Positions 1 to 8,339 of a stretch of 64,000 nucleotides of DNA are shown one piece after another. The translations under genes were made by a program, and so were the position numbers. A model generated the notes under the pieces. It did no database searches, was not told where the DNA came from, and was given only the letters and a program-made list of their open reading frames with translations. Each line of letters starts with the position of its first letter. Position 1 is the first letter of the stretch. This DNA comes from Olleya marilimosa CAM030 (GTDB taxonomy: Bacteria > Bacteroidota > Bacteroidia > Flavobacteriales > Flavobacteriaceae). Where the stretch lies: contig NZ_JADR01000007.1 of assembly GCF_000518485.1 (NCBI RefSeq), positions 62,001 through 126,000 on the forward strand, read 5' to 3'.

Positions 1-2
1 TT

Positions 3-284
3 CCAGGATTTATATGTGGTACTGGACATCAAGATTATTTTCTTAAACCAAAGCATTTTATTGTATCTACAATTAGAAAATATTCAGGAGATTATTTAAC
101 TACTATGCGAGTCAAATTCATGTCTTCACAAAAAATATATTATTCAAATGAATTTGAAGGAGAAATAAATTATTCTCAATTTAAAAAAACAGAAGCAGTA
201 GTTTTTATGGAGAAAAAGTATCCAGATTCAATTTTCGGAGAGCCTTATTACAAGAGAAAACTTATATTTCTCGATTATGATTAA
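3..284 (+). CDS. 3' end of an unrecognised protein (5' truncated by window)
   Basis: An open frame runs from the first bases of the window to a TAA at 282-284, giving about 93 C-terminal residues and no start codon inside the window. The fragment is rich in Lys, Tyr and Phe and ends in LIFLDYD. I do not recognise a domain and see no membrane segment. It is read in the same direction as the Mrp gene but is separated from it by 252 bp carrying its own promoter-like box, so it is probably a different transcription unit. The coding call rests on the uninterrupted frame and plausible composition only. Confidence 0.6.
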   Translation, partial: PGFICGTGHQDYFLKPKHFIVSTIRKYSGDYLTTMRVKFMSSQKIYYSNEFEGEINYSQFKKTEAVVFMEKKYPDSIFGEPYYKRKLIFLDYD

Positions 285-424
285 ATCTAAAATTTATTCC
301 TCATTTTACACAATTTACACATAATTACATATTTTGCTTATTGGAGTTTAATCCATCATAACTTCCCTTTATAGTTCCATAAAAAACAACAAACCAAGCG
401 CTTCATTCTTCAAGGTTTATGTAG

Positions 425-432
425 TATCTTTG
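425..432 (+). promoter_or_regulatory. -7 box of the mrp-nfu operon
   Basis: TATCTTTG matches the Bacteroidota -7 consensus TAnnTTTG exactly. It lies about 105 bp before the Mrp start, so the transcript would carry a leader of about 100 nt. I see no clear TTG at the expected -33 position. Confidence 0.5.
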
Positions 433-536
433 CATTTTAGAATCATTCTGAATTAGTTAACTATTATCTAGAGTGGATTATTATAAGCTGTAGGCACAGT
501 TGTCACGCTTTAATTTACTCTTTTTTCTAAATAATT

Positions 537-1676
537 ATGAAATTAAATAAACAAGACATTCTTAAAGCGCTAGAAACTATAACAGTACCAGGAGAAGGTC
601 AAAATATGGTCGAAAGCGGAGCAATAACAAACGTAGTAACTTTTGCAGACGAGGTTATTGTAGACATAACAATAAAAAACCCAGCCTTACAAGCGCGTAA
701 AAAAACTGAGGTCGAAATCTTACAAGCCATTCACAAGTTAGTGTATGAAAAAGCAAAGATTAAGGTTAATATTAAAGTAGACGCACCAGAAAAATCAGCA
801 CCAAACGTCATCAAAGGAAAACACATTCCTGGAATACAAAATATAGTAGCAGTAGCTTCTGGTAAAGGTGGTGTAGGTAAATCTACAGTTACTGCAAACC
901 TAGCAGTCACATTAGCTAAAATGGGCTTTAAAGTAGGTGTGTTAGATGCTGATATTTACGGACCATCAATGCCAATCATGTTTGATGTAGAGTTGGAACG
1001 TCCATTATCTACAACAGTAGATGGTAAATCAAAAATGAAACCTGTAGAAAACTACGGAGTTAAAATATTATCTATCGGGTTTTTTACAAAACCAGATCAA
1101 GCAGTCGTTTGGCGTGGACCTATGGCAGCAAAAGCATTAAACCAAATGATTTTTGATGCAGCTTGGGGAGAATTAGACTTTTTACTAATTGACTTACCAC
1201 CAGGTACAGGAGATATCCACTTAAGTATCATGCAATCACTACCAATCACAGGAGCAGTAGTGGTAAGTACACCACAAAACGTCGCTTTAGCAGACGCCAA
1301 AAAAGGAGTCGCAATGTTCCAACAAGACAGTATTAACGTACCAGTTTTAGGAATTATTGAAAACATGGCTTACTTTACACCAGCAGAATTGCCAGATAAT
1401 AAATATTATATCTTTGGTAAAGAAGGTGCAAAACATCTAGCTGAAGATTTACAAGTGCCTTTATTAGGAGAGTTACCATTAGTACAAAGCATACGCGAAG
1501 CAGGAGACGTTGGTCGTCCAGCAGCAATGCAAACTGGAACACCTCTAGAAAAAGCATTTGAAACAATAACGCAAAATGTTGTGCAACAAGTGGTGGACAG
1601 AAACGAAAACCTTCCAGCAACTGAAGCAATCAAAATTACCACTATGGCAGGATGTTCTGCAGTTAATAAAAAATAA
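537..1676 (+). CDS. Mrp/ApbC-type iron-sulfur cluster carrier ATPase
   Basis: This is a P-loop ATPase of the Mrp/NBP35 family, which carries and transfers Fe-S clusters in the cytosol. The first ~95 residues form a MIP18/DUF59-like domain. The ParA/MinD-like ATPase follows, with the deviant Walker A GKGGVGKST near residue 110, LDADIYGPSMP just after it, and DLPPGTGD as the switch region. The C-terminal CxxC present in some ApbC proteins is not evident; only a single Cys lies near the end (MAGCSAV). Length (379 aa) is normal for the family. The stop codon abuts the ATG of the Nfu gene, so the two are co-transcribed, which fits cluster assembly and delivery. The family call is firm; the exact client proteins are unknown. 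Confidence 0.93.
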   Translation: MKLNKQDILKALETITVPGEGQNMVESGAITNVVTFADEVIVDITIKNPALQARKKTEVEILQAIHKLVYEKAKIKVNIKVDAPEKSAPNVIKGKHIPGIQNIVAVASGKGGVGKSTVTANLAVTLAKMGFKVGVLDADIYGPSMPIMFDVELERPLSTTVDGKSKMKPVENYGVKILSIGFFTKPDQAVVWRGPMAAKALNQMIFDAAWGELDFLLIDLPPGTGDIHLSIMQSLPITGAVVVSTPQNVALADAKKGVAMFQQDSINVPVLGIIENMAYFTPAELPDNKYYIFGKEGAKHLAEDLQVPLLGELPLVQSIREAGDVGRPAAMQTGTPLEKAFETITQNVVQQVVDRNENLPATEAIKITTMAGCSAVNKK

Positions 1677-1913
1677 ATGACAACACAAGAACTTAGACTA
1701 AACGTAGAAAAAGCTTTAGAAGAAATTCGTCCTTTTTTACAAAGTGATGGAGGAGACATAGCGCTTTTATCGATTGAAAATAACGAAGTAATAGTGCAAT
1801 TACAAGGTGCTTGTACCTCGTGTAGTGTCAACCAAATGACTTTAAAGTCAGGTGTTGAGATGACTATCAAAAAATACGCGCCACAAATCGAAAAAGTAAC
1901 AAACGTAGCATAA
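1677..1913 (+). CDS. Nfu/NifU C-terminal domain Fe-S scaffold protein
   Basis: A 78-residue protein made only of the NifU C-terminal (Nfu) domain. The cluster-binding CxxC is at Cys46 and Cys49 in GACTSCS, preceded by the typical LQSDGGDI. Such stand-alone Nfu proteins hold a [4Fe-4S] cluster at a dimer interface and pass it to apoproteins. The gene starts directly after the Mrp stop codon with no spacer, so translation is probably coupled. The pairing of an Mrp-type carrier with Nfu supports a shared Fe-S delivery role. Confidence 0.92.
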   Translation: MTTQELRLNVEKALEEIRPFLQSDGGDIALLSIENNEVIVQLQGACTSCSVNQMTLKSGVEMTIKKYAPQIEKVTNVA

Positions 1914-1919
1914 ATTTTT

Positions 1920-2019
1920 GGCGTTACCACAAGGGTTAGGCGCTCGCTACTAGCTAGTGTCGAGGCACTCACACAGTGAGTTTGTGCTGCGTGTAGTCGT
2001 AGTACGCCAATCTTAACGC
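1920..2019. repeat. Structured intergenic element with inverted-repeat ends
   Basis: GCGTTA (1921-1926) and TAACGC (2014-2019) are inverted ends. Inside them GGCG (1939-1942) pairs with CGCC (2005-2008). There is a 10-bp palindrome ACTAGCTAGT (1949-1958) and a hairpin CTCAC-ACA-GTGAG (1968-1980). It is clearly more GC-rich than its surroundings and sits between convergently unproblematic co-oriented genes. It resembles the structured intergenic elements scattered in flavobacterial genomes (from memory, not checked). It may be a repeat unit or a structured RNA. Confidence 0.5.
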
Positions 2020-2065
2020 AAGTAAAAAGCTAACAAAAGTCATAAAACAAAACCAAATCTTGTTT

Positions 2066-2073
2066 TACTTTTG
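2066..2073 (+). promoter_or_regulatory. -7 box before the ferredoxin-NADP reductase gene
   Basis: TACTTTTG is an exact TAnnTTTG match, 58 bp before the start codon. No convincing -33 TTG is visible. A 10-codon reading frame (2099-2131) follows, and its TAA overlaps the reductase ATG as TAATG. Confidence 0.4.
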
Positions 2074-2130
2074 TCAGGCACACTAAAAGCCACAAAAAAT
2101 GGCTAAAGGCAAATTTGAAAAGAAAAAATA

Positions 2131-3183
2131 ATGATTAAAACAGACATACTAATAATAGGTGCAGGACCAACTGGTCTTTTTGCAGTGTTTGAAGCAGGAT
2201 TATTAAAATTAAAATGTCACTTAATTGACGCATTACCACAACCAGGTGGTCAATGCTCAGAGATATATCCTAAAAAACCTATTTATGATATTCCAGCCTA
2301 TCCAGAAATTCTTGCAGGAGATTTAACCCATAAGTTAATGGAGCAATGCAAGCAGTTTGAGCCTGGATTTACACTTGGCGAGCGTGCAGAAACTATTGAC
2401 AAGCAAGAGGATGGTACATTTATAGTAACCACTAATAAAGGCACAAAACATCATGCTCCAGTAGTGGCAATAGCAGGTGGATTAGGTAGTTTTGAACCAC
2501 GTAAACCTATTATTGATAATATTTCTGATTACGAAGACAAAGGGGTTGAATATATAATTAAAGAACCTGAGTTTTACAGAGATAAAAAAGTAGTCATCGC
2601 TGGAGGAGGAGATTCTGCTTTAGACTGGAGTATTTATCTAAGCGATATCGCGTCAGAGGTTACTTTAATCCATAGACGTAACGAGTTTAGAGGTCATTTA
2701 GATTCAGTAGAAAAAGTGCAAGAATTAAAAAATGCAGGTAAGATTAATTTAATCACACCAGCTGAGGTTATTGGAGTAGAAGGTACTAATAAAATAGAGG
2801 CTATTACCATAAAACAAGATGCCAAAACCTTTAAAAAAGAGTGTGACCATTTTGTACCACTTTTTGGATTGTCACCAAAATTAGGACCTATTGCAGATTG
2901 GGGATTAGAGATAGAAAAAAATGCCATCAAAGTGGATAATAGTTTGGATTATCAAACTAATATTCCTGGTATTTTTGCTATTGGAGATGTTAATACCTAT
3001 CCTGGAAAACTTAAATTAATTTTATGTGGTTTTCACGAAGCAACACTAATGTGTCAATCGGCTTACCAGATTATTAATCCAGGAAAACGTTATGTATTAA
3101 AATATACCACAGTTAGTGGAGTAGATGGATTTGATGGGACACGTAAAGAAGCACCAAAAGCAGTGGTAAAAGCAATTCAGTAG
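2131..3183 (+). CDS. Ferredoxin--NADP(+) reductase, thioredoxin-reductase-like type
   Basis: A two-dinucleotide-domain flavoprotein of 350 aa. The FAD motif GAGPTG is at residues 11-16, followed by PGGQCSEIYP. The NADPH motif GGGDSALDW is near residue 158, and the second FAD motif AIGDVNTYPGK lies near the C terminus. The redox CxxC of thioredoxin reductases is missing from the NADPH domain. That loss, plus the C-terminal extension, marks the TrxR-like FNR family, which moves electrons between NADPH and ferredoxin. A [2Fe-2S] ferredoxin gene 270 bp downstream on the same strand is its likely partner. Confidence 0.9.
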   Translation: MIKTDILIIGAGPTGLFAVFEAGLLKLKCHLIDALPQPGGQCSEIYPKKPIYDIPAYPEILAGDLTHKLMEQCKQFEPGFTLGERAETIDKQEDGTFIVTTNKGTKHHAPVVAIAGGLGSFEPRKPIIDNISDYEDKGVEYIIKEPEFYRDKKVVIAGGGDSALDWSIYLSDIASEVTLIHRRNEFRGHLDSVEKVQELKNAGKINLITPAEVIGVEGTNKIEAITIKQDAKTFKKECDHFVPLFGLSPKLGPIADWGLEIEKNAIKVDNSLDYQTNIPGIFAIGDVNTYPGKLKLILCGFHEATLMCQSAYQIINPGKRYVLKYTTVSGVDGFDGTRKEAPKAVVKAIQ

Positions 3184-3189
3184 TCAGTC

Positions 3190-3443
3190 ATGGCAATACA
3201 AAAATTTGAAGACTTACTAGTTTGGCAAAAGTCTCAGGATGTAGCGATACATCTTTGCAAAGTATTTCAAGATAATAAAGACTTCTCTTTTAAAGATCAA
3301 ATAGCGAAGTCCGCACGATGTTATATTTATCAATTAGATTGCATTATTTAAGTAAAACAAACGCTAATAGTCTTATTGAAAATACTAACCAAATCGCAAA
3401 AATGCTACATGGATTAATTAAATCCATCAAACCTAAACCCTAA
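3190..3443 (+). pseudogene. Decayed four-helix-bundle (S23/IVS-type) protein gene
   Basis: From the ATG at 3190 the frame reads MAIQKFEDLLVWQKSQ and continues to FKDQIAKSA, the typical start of the four-helix-bundle family once linked to 23S rRNA intervening sequences. It then hits a TAA at 3349-3351 after 53 codons. In another frame the sequence resumes with family-like LYLSIRLHYLSK and ends IAKMLHGLIKSIK, stopping at 3441-3443. The middle of the fold, usually SIPSNIAEG and the second helix, is gone. This looks like an internal deletion with a frameshift. The gene lies between the reductase and the ferredoxin and has no obvious functional link to either. Confidence 0.75.
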
Positions 3444-3455
3444 CTACTATCACTA

Positions 3456-3788
3456 ATGCAACAAGACATAAACATAAAAATAACAGACAGAGATGGTGTA
3501 ACACATGAAGTGCTTGCGCCAACAGATATGGCAATGAACCTTATGGAAGTCGTACGTAGTTACGAGCTAGCTCCAGAAGGCACTATTGGTATTTGTGGTG
3601 GTATGGCAATGTGTGCTAGTTGCCAATGTTATGTATTAAGTGATACGATGCTTCCAGAAATGCAGGACGATGAAGAAGCGATGCTTAGCGAAGCATTTAA
3701 TGTCAAAGATAATTCGCGTTTAGGTTGTCAAATACAAATAACACCAGACCTAGAAGGTTTGGAAGTCCAGTTAGCTCCTGAAGAATAA
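3456..3788 (+). CDS. [2Fe-2S] ferredoxin (adrenodoxin type)
   Basis: A 110-residue ferredoxin with cluster ligands Cys47, Cys53, Cys56 and Cys91 in the spacing C-X5-C-X2-C-X34-C typical of vertebrate/bacterial adrenodoxin-like ferredoxins. The acidic stretch QDDEEAM after the third Cys is the usual partner-binding surface. It follows the TrxR-like ferredoxin-NADP reductase on the same strand, interrupted only by a pseudogene, so the two probably form an electron-transfer pair. Physiological acceptors cannot be read from the sequence. Confidence 0.92.
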   Translation: MQQDINIKITDRDGVTHEVLAPTDMAMNLMEVVRSYELAPEGTIGICGGMAMCASCQCYVLSDTMLPEMQDDEEAMLSEAFNVKDNSRLGCQIQITPDLEGLEVQLAPEE

Positions 3789-3826
3789 TCACACGTCATC
3801 ACATACAAAGTAAGTCTTATAAATAC

Positions 3827-3855
3827 GTCATTGCGAACAAAGTGAAGCAATCTGC
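3827..3855. repeat. Dispersed intergenic palindrome, CGTCATTGCG type
   Basis: CGTCATTGCG is followed after a short gap by GAAGCAATCT. ATTGC (3831-3835) and GCAAT (3848-3852) form the stem. It lies between two convergent genes. From memory, similar short palindromes recur between genes in many Bacteroidota genomes. Confidence 0.5.
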
Positions 3856-3891
3856 TTAATATGGAATCAGTTTCAAAAAACAGAAAATCAC

Positions 3892-4788
3892 CTAACCTTT
3901 ATAATCCAATAAACGTCTAGGACCTTCTAATAAGACACGCACAATTTGTAGTGTACCATCTTCTTTAGTGGCTATTTGCCATTTAATTAAAGAAATCGCG
4001 CCATTTTCAATCTCGATACCAGTTATGCTTCTTGGGTGCACACAACTACCATCATTAAAAAATGCCACATCACCAGGTTCCGGAAAACGTGGTCTGTGTG
4101 TATGACCAACAACAGTCATAATATTATTATTCTCAGTAATCCACTTTTTGGTACGACGTTCTACTTTAATTAATTCTTTATAGTTTTTTGCAGGACTTGT
4201 TGGATCCGCAATACCCATAACATTTAAAGGTTTCCAAAGGACACGTACCATAAATCGGCTCCATTTCCAAAAAGTATAATTCCACCAATCGGCTTGATGA
4301 CCATGAGTTAAAAACAGCTCTTGTTGTGTGTCTTTATGTTTTAAAATAATGGCTTCGTTGTATTCGATATCACCAAACAATTCTACATCTGCACCAACCT
4401 TAGGATCAAAAAAAGAATGTAAATTTTTCTTAACATAGTTGGGATCGCGATACACCATATCATGATTTCCCCAAATCATATGCAAGCGCTTTTGTTTATG
4501 AAACAGTTGCATTAAACCATACACGTTTTTATGAGCGTAAAGGATGGATTCAAACGAGTTATTTTCCCATAACTCATCACCATCACCTAATTCGGCATAG
4601 GCAAAACCTTGGACATAATAATGTTTTAAGGCATGGTAATAAATGTTTCTATTATTAGCAAAATCGTCTGCAAAACTATTATCACCACGATGACAATCGC
4701 TAAATAATATAAACTTGGAATCGTCATCAAACGCAACAACTTTGGCGTTATTATAAGCACGATCTAATTTCTTTTTTGCTGAAAACAT
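3892..4788 (-). CDS. Calcineurin-like metallophosphoesterase
   Basis: A soluble 298-residue phosphoesterase. The metal-binding motifs appear in family order: FSDCHRGD near residue 30, GDGDELWEN near 68, WGNHDMV near 106, THGHQADWW near 160 and VGHTHRP near 228. The closing FNDGSCVHPR resembles the UDP-2,3-diacylglucosamine hydrolase branch, but the fit is not close enough to assign that reaction. No signal peptide is seen. It is transcribed away from the capsule locus and stands alone. Substrate unknown. Confidence 0.85.
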   Translation of the reverse strand: MFSAKKKLDRAYNNAKVVAFDDDSKFILFSDCHRGDNSFADDFANNRNIYYHALKHYYVQGFAYAELGDGDELWENNSFESILYAHKNVYGLMQLFHKQKRLHMIWGNHDMVYRDPNYVKKNLHSFFDPKVGADVELFGDIEYNEAIILKHKDTQQELFLTHGHQADWWNYTFWKWSRFMVRVLWKPLNVMGIADPTSPAKNYKELIKVERRTKKWITENNNIMTVVGHTHRPRFPEPGDVAFFNDGSCVHPRSITGIEIENGAISLIKWQIATKEDGTLQIVRVLLEGPRRLLDYKG

Positions 4789-4952
4789 AGTGTTTAGTTA
4801 CTCATAGCAAGATAAGATATATTTTAATTAAAAGAGAAAAGGTAAATCAAAACCAAAAGGTGTTTCTGAATTAGATTTAATATCCCATTCTAATAATTAA
4901 TACAACTAATTTATTCAGAAATTCACAAAACACCACATTAAAATATAAACAG

Positions 4953-4960
4953 TACTTTTG
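4953..4960 (+). promoter_or_regulatory. -7 box of the polysaccharide locus antiterminator
   Basis: TACTTTTG is an exact TAnnTTTG match ending 23 bp before the antiterminator start codon. It would give a short 5' UTR of about 15 nt. Confidence 0.5.
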
Positions 4961-4982
4961 GCAGAGTTCCAAACAAACAAAA

Positions 4983-5465
4983 ATGCAGAATAAAAACTGG
5001 TACGTACTATACGTAAAACGAAACCACGAAAATAAGGTCGAAACCCTTATAAATAAGTGGAATAACAACATTCATGCTTTTTGTCCAATTCGTACTGAAA
5101 TCCGTGTGTGGAGCGATCGTAAGAAAAAAATAAAAGTCCCATTATTACCTCGTATCATATTTGTAAATGCTACTGAGGAACAGCGCAATACGATATTTGA
5201 TTTACCAGGAACCGTTAACTATTTGTACGACCAAGGAAAACCCGGAATTGTCAGAGAAGAAGAAATTAATTACCTAAAAAACAATTTGAAAAACCTTGAT
5301 ATTCAGTCGCATAGTGTGGAACCGATAACGCTTGGCGAAACGCTACCTTTGGTAGATTTTGGTATAGAAAATCAAGAAGGATTAATAGTGAAAACCACAA
5401 AAAATAATGTTTGGGTAGTTTTGAAGTCTGTTGGATTTGTTGTAAAATTGCAGCTTAATCAGTAA
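4983..5465 (+). CDS. NusG-like transcription antiterminator (UpxY/RfaH type) of the polysaccharide locus
   Basis: A 160-residue NusG-family protein. The N-terminal NGN domain opens with KNWYVLYVKRNHENKV, the usual WY-V-Y pattern. The C-terminal KOW-like part around residues 118-160 holds VDFGIENQEGLIVKT. UpxY proteins in Bacteroides and RfaH in enterobacteria ride RNA polymerase and prevent early termination in long polysaccharide operons. Being the first gene of a Wzx/Wzy locus and being followed by a long untranslated leader fits that role well. The specificity and recruitment site are inferred. Confidence 0.85.
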   Translation: MQNKNWYVLYVKRNHENKVETLINKWNNNIHAFCPIRTEIRVWSDRKKKIKVPLLPRIIFVNATEEQRNTIFDLPGTVNYLYDQGKPGIVREEEINYLKNNLKNLDIQSHSVEPITLGETLPLVDFGIENQEGLIVKTTKNNVWVVLKSVGFVVKLQLNQ

Positions 5466-5819
5466 TAAAAAAACAGTTTTATACAGTGTTACGGTTCTCA
5501 CCAAATCGTAATTATATATTATAATAAAAGGGAAAATAATCATGACATCTCCTTCATAACATAAATAACTAAATTACAAAGGATTATGTGACGGCCTAAT
5601 CAAAACAGCAATGTTTTAATTAGCTAGGCATAATAACTGGTGTTTTAGCATTGCATTTAGTTAAGGTTTAAGGTCGTGTTAATGACGTAAAAACAAGTTG
5701 TTTTTACAAATGTATCGCAGTATAATAGCAACTTGCCATGTGACAAGTAAGGGCGTAGCCACGTTCGGTACCTATTATACTTAACCATTTTTAGTACCAA
5801 TTTGGCAATCGCTATTAAT
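5466..5819 (+). promoter_or_regulatory. Long leader between antiterminator and first biosynthetic gene
   Basis: This 354-bp stretch holds no gene. It contains a perfect 10-bp inverted repeat GTAAAAACAA (5687-5696) / TTGTTTTTAC (5698-5707), and a hairpin ACTTG/CAAGT (5731-5748). A second hairpin is formed by GTAGCC and GGTAC (5755-5771). The string GGGCGTAGCCACG (5751-5763) recalls the RfaH ops element, but the match is imperfect. The position downstream of a UpxY-like gene suggests a place where termination and antitermination are decided. This is inference from layout. Confidence 0.4.
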
Positions 5820-6962
5820 ATGATTTTAGATAACTTACCTAGTAATCACGAGGAGATAACCGCCTTTTTAAACCACTACAAGTTTCCTGTAGCGGTCTGT
5901 ACTACACTATTTGCTATTTGTGCCACCATGGTTGTTACTCCAAAAGTAGTAGCCATTAGTAAAGCCAAAAATTTAACTGCATCACCAAACGACAGGACCT
6001 CTCATAAAGGGATTGTGCCTACACTTGGTGGTATTGGTGTATTTACAGGTATGATATTACCTATAAATGTAACAGCAATATTATTTGCTAATTACAGCCA
6101 GCTAATTGATTTGTTAATATTTAATGCGTTAATATTAGCGTTATTATTGATAGGTATTTTTGATGATATCATGAAACTTTCGGCAGTCCGAAAATTAGGA
6201 TATCAATTAGTGGTTGCTACCATTTATGTTTTAGGTGCAAATATGTATATAGATTCCTTTTTAGGTTTATTTGGGATGGATGATATTCCAATAACTTATT
6301 CCATAATTTTTTCTGTGTTTGTTATTGTTCTTTTAATTAATGCCTATAATTTGGTTGATGGTATAGACGGTTTAGCAGGAGTGCTAGGCGTTTTAATCTC
6401 TGGTTATATGTCCATAGTATTTTACCTGACCAATCACTTTTTTTATAGTTTAGTTTGTTTGTCTTTAGTAGGCGCTTTAATAGGCTTTTTAGTCTTTAAT
6501 TTTTCGCGACACCGTAAAATATTTTTGGGTGACACAGGGTCATTAATAGTTGGCTTTTTGTTAGCTTTAGAGGTCGTAACATATTTAAGTCTTGGTGCAC
6601 GCGAGTCACAGTTAATAATGTTTAAAAACGCTCCAGTAATAGTGCTAGCATTAGTGTCGTATCCATTATTTGATACCTTACGTGTGTTTTTTATTAGGAT
6701 AATTAACAAGCGCAGCCCATTTTCGCCAGACCGTAATCACATCCATCATCGTTTGGTGGACTTAGGTTTAAAACATAAATATGCGACACTAATTATTGGA
6801 TTGTATACAATTATAATAACTGGTTTAGCAATTTTACTTAGGGATTTACCAATAAATAAAGCCTTTTTTATAATATTACCTGCTGGAATTGTGTTATTAC
6901 TATTTCCTTTTATTTTAAAAGTAAAATCGGGTAAAGTTAAATGGGTTGTTCCTACCTTGTAA
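5820..6962 (+). CDS. WecA/WbpL-like undecaprenyl-phosphate sugar-1-phosphate transferase
   Basis: An integral membrane enzyme of the MraY/WecA family, which starts repeat-unit synthesis by putting a HexNAc-1-phosphate onto undecaprenyl phosphate. About eleven hydrophobic segments are visible. Key motifs are DDIMKLSAV (the DD loop), NAYNLVDGIDGLAG (the family NxxN-D core), FLGDTGSL and the His-rich HIHHRL. The frame can be extended to a TTG at 5802, but I chose the ATG at 5820, which gives MILDNLPS and 380 aa. As the first biosynthetic gene of the locus it fits an initiating transferase. The sugar is not certain; GlcNAc or a derivative is likely. Confidence 0.9.
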   Translation: MILDNLPSNHEEITAFLNHYKFPVAVCTTLFAICATMVVTPKVVAISKAKNLTASPNDRTSHKGIVPTLGGIGVFTGMILPINVTAILFANYSQLIDLLIFNALILALLLIGIFDDIMKLSAVRKLGYQLVVATIYVLGANMYIDSFLGLFGMDDIPITYSIIFSVFVIVLLINAYNLVDGIDGLAGVLGVLISGYMSIVFYLTNHFFYSLVCLSLVGALIGFLVFNFSRHRKIFLGDTGSLIVGFLLALEVVTYLSLGARESQLIMFKNAPVIVLALVSYPLFDTLRVFFIRIINKRSPFSPDRNHIHHRLVDLGLKHKYATLIIGLYTIIITGLAILLRDLPINKAFFIILPAGIVLLLFPFILKVKSGKVKWVVPTL

Positions 6963-7018
6963 AAAAAAGGGAAAAAACTATAAAAAAGATAAATTAAGAT
7001 AATAAGTATATATATAAA

Positions 7019-8299
7019 ATGACAATAGCTATTATAGGTTTAGGTTATGTAGGATTACCATTAGCAAGATTATTTGCTACAAAATATAAGGTCATAGGAT
7101 TTGATATTAATTCCGCTCGTGTTTCAGAGCTACAACAAGGTATAGACAGTACGCTAGAAATTGATCAGGCAACTTTAAAAGCAGTGGTTGTAACTAGTCC
7201 AGACCAACTTAATCAAAAAGATCAAGGCTTGTATTGCACAACAGATCAAGCACATTTAGCAAGCGCGACACATTATATTATAACAGTACCTACACCAGTA
7301 GACAAAAACAATAGACCAGATTTAACACCTTTAGTTAAGGCTAGTGAGACCGTTGGACGCGTATTAAAAAAAGGAGACATTGTAGTTTATGAATCTACGG
7401 TATATCCAGGAGCAACAGAGGAAGTTTGCATTCCAGTATTAGAAGCCACAAGTGGTTTAAAATTTAATACAGATTTTTTTGCAGGCTACTCACCAGAACG
7501 TATTAATCCAGGAGATAAAGAGCACACTGTAGATAAAATTTTAAAAGTAACCTCTGGATCAACGCCAGACGTTGGGCAACAAATAGACAAATTGTACAGC
7601 AGTGTTATTACAGCAGGTACACATTTAGCACCTTGTATAAAAGTAGCAGAAGCAGCAAAAGTGATTGAAAACGCGCAACGTGATATTAATATTGCGTTTG
7701 TAAACGAACTTGCTAAAATCTTCAATCGTTTAGACATTAATACAAACGATGTATTAGAAGCAGCAGCTACAAAATGGAATTTTCTACCCTTTAAACCAGG
7801 ATTAGTTGGTGGACACTGTATTGGTGTAGACCCTTATTATCTAGCTCAAAAAGCACAAGAAGTAGGCTATCATCCCGAAATCATATTAGCAGGTAGACGA
7901 CTTAACGACTCCATGGGAGAATATGTGTCCTCACAAATAGTAAAATTAATGCTAAATAATGATGTTAAAGTCAAAGGAGCAAACATCGTGGTACTAGGAT
8001 TTACGTTTAAAGAAAACTGTCCAGACGTCCGTAATACCAAAGTCGTGGATGTAGTCCGTAGTTTACAAAGTTATGGCATAACCGTAACCATCTACGATCC
8101 ATTAGCATCACCAGAGCAAGTACAACACGAGTACCAATTAACAACAACACAACACAAACCTACAGCAGTATTTGACGCAGTAGTAGTAGCAGTACCACAT
8201 AAACAGTTTTTAGACTTAGATTTACAAACACTAAAAGCACCCAAAGCTATTGTATACGATGTAAAAGGTGTATTAAAACACGCAGACGGTAGACTGTAA
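7019..8299 (+). CDS. Nucleotide-sugar dehydrogenase, TviB/WbpO type (UDP-HexNAc to UDP-HexNAcA)
   Basis: A 426-residue UDP-sugar 6-dehydrogenase. The NAD-binding motif GLGYVGLP is at residues 7-14. The middle domain has YSPERINPGDK, and the catalytic cysteine is Cys267 in GGHCIGVDPYYL. The C-terminal UDP-binding domain has GFTFKENCPDVRNTK. The ERINPGDKEH signature and the downstream TviC/WbpP-like epimerase point to oxidation of UDP-GlcNAc or UDP-GalNAc to the uronic acid, as for Vi antigen and Pseudomonas O6. It would supply an acidic sugar to the polysaccharide. Confidence 0.9.
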   Translation: MTIAIIGLGYVGLPLARLFATKYKVIGFDINSARVSELQQGIDSTLEIDQATLKAVVVTSPDQLNQKDQGLYCTTDQAHLASATHYIITVPTPVDKNNRPDLTPLVKASETVGRVLKKGDIVVYESTVYPGATEEVCIPVLEATSGLKFNTDFFAGYSPERINPGDKEHTVDKILKVTSGSTPDVGQQIDKLYSSVITAGTHLAPCIKVAEAAKVIENAQRDINIAFVNELAKIFNRLDINTNDVLEAAATKWNFLPFKPGLVGGHCIGVDPYYLAQKAQEVGYHPEIILAGRRLNDSMGEYVSSQIVKLMLNNDVKVKGANIVVLGFTFKENCPDVRNTKVVDVVRSLQSYGITVTIYDPLASPEQVQHEYQLTTTQHKPTAVFDAVVVAVPHKQFLDLDLQTLKAPKAIVYDVKGVLKHADGRL

Positions 8300-8339
8300 A
8301 CAATCAAAACAAAAATAGTAACGTTTAGTAAACCCATAG

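Noticed and set aside
1406-1972. 188-codon frame on the minus strand
   Set aside because: It is antisense to the Mrp and Nfu genes, both of which are well supported, and has the Cys/Ser/Phe-rich composition of a shadow frame.
2099-2131. Ten-codon mini frame MAKGKFEKKK overlapping the FNR start
   Set aside because: It resembles the start of EF-Tu only by chance and is too short to support as a gene; kept only as a remark on the FNR promoter.
5802-5819. TTG at 5802 as start of the WecA-like transferase
   Set aside because: An ATG 18 bp downstream gives a normal N terminus, and the extra six residues have no family support that I can see.
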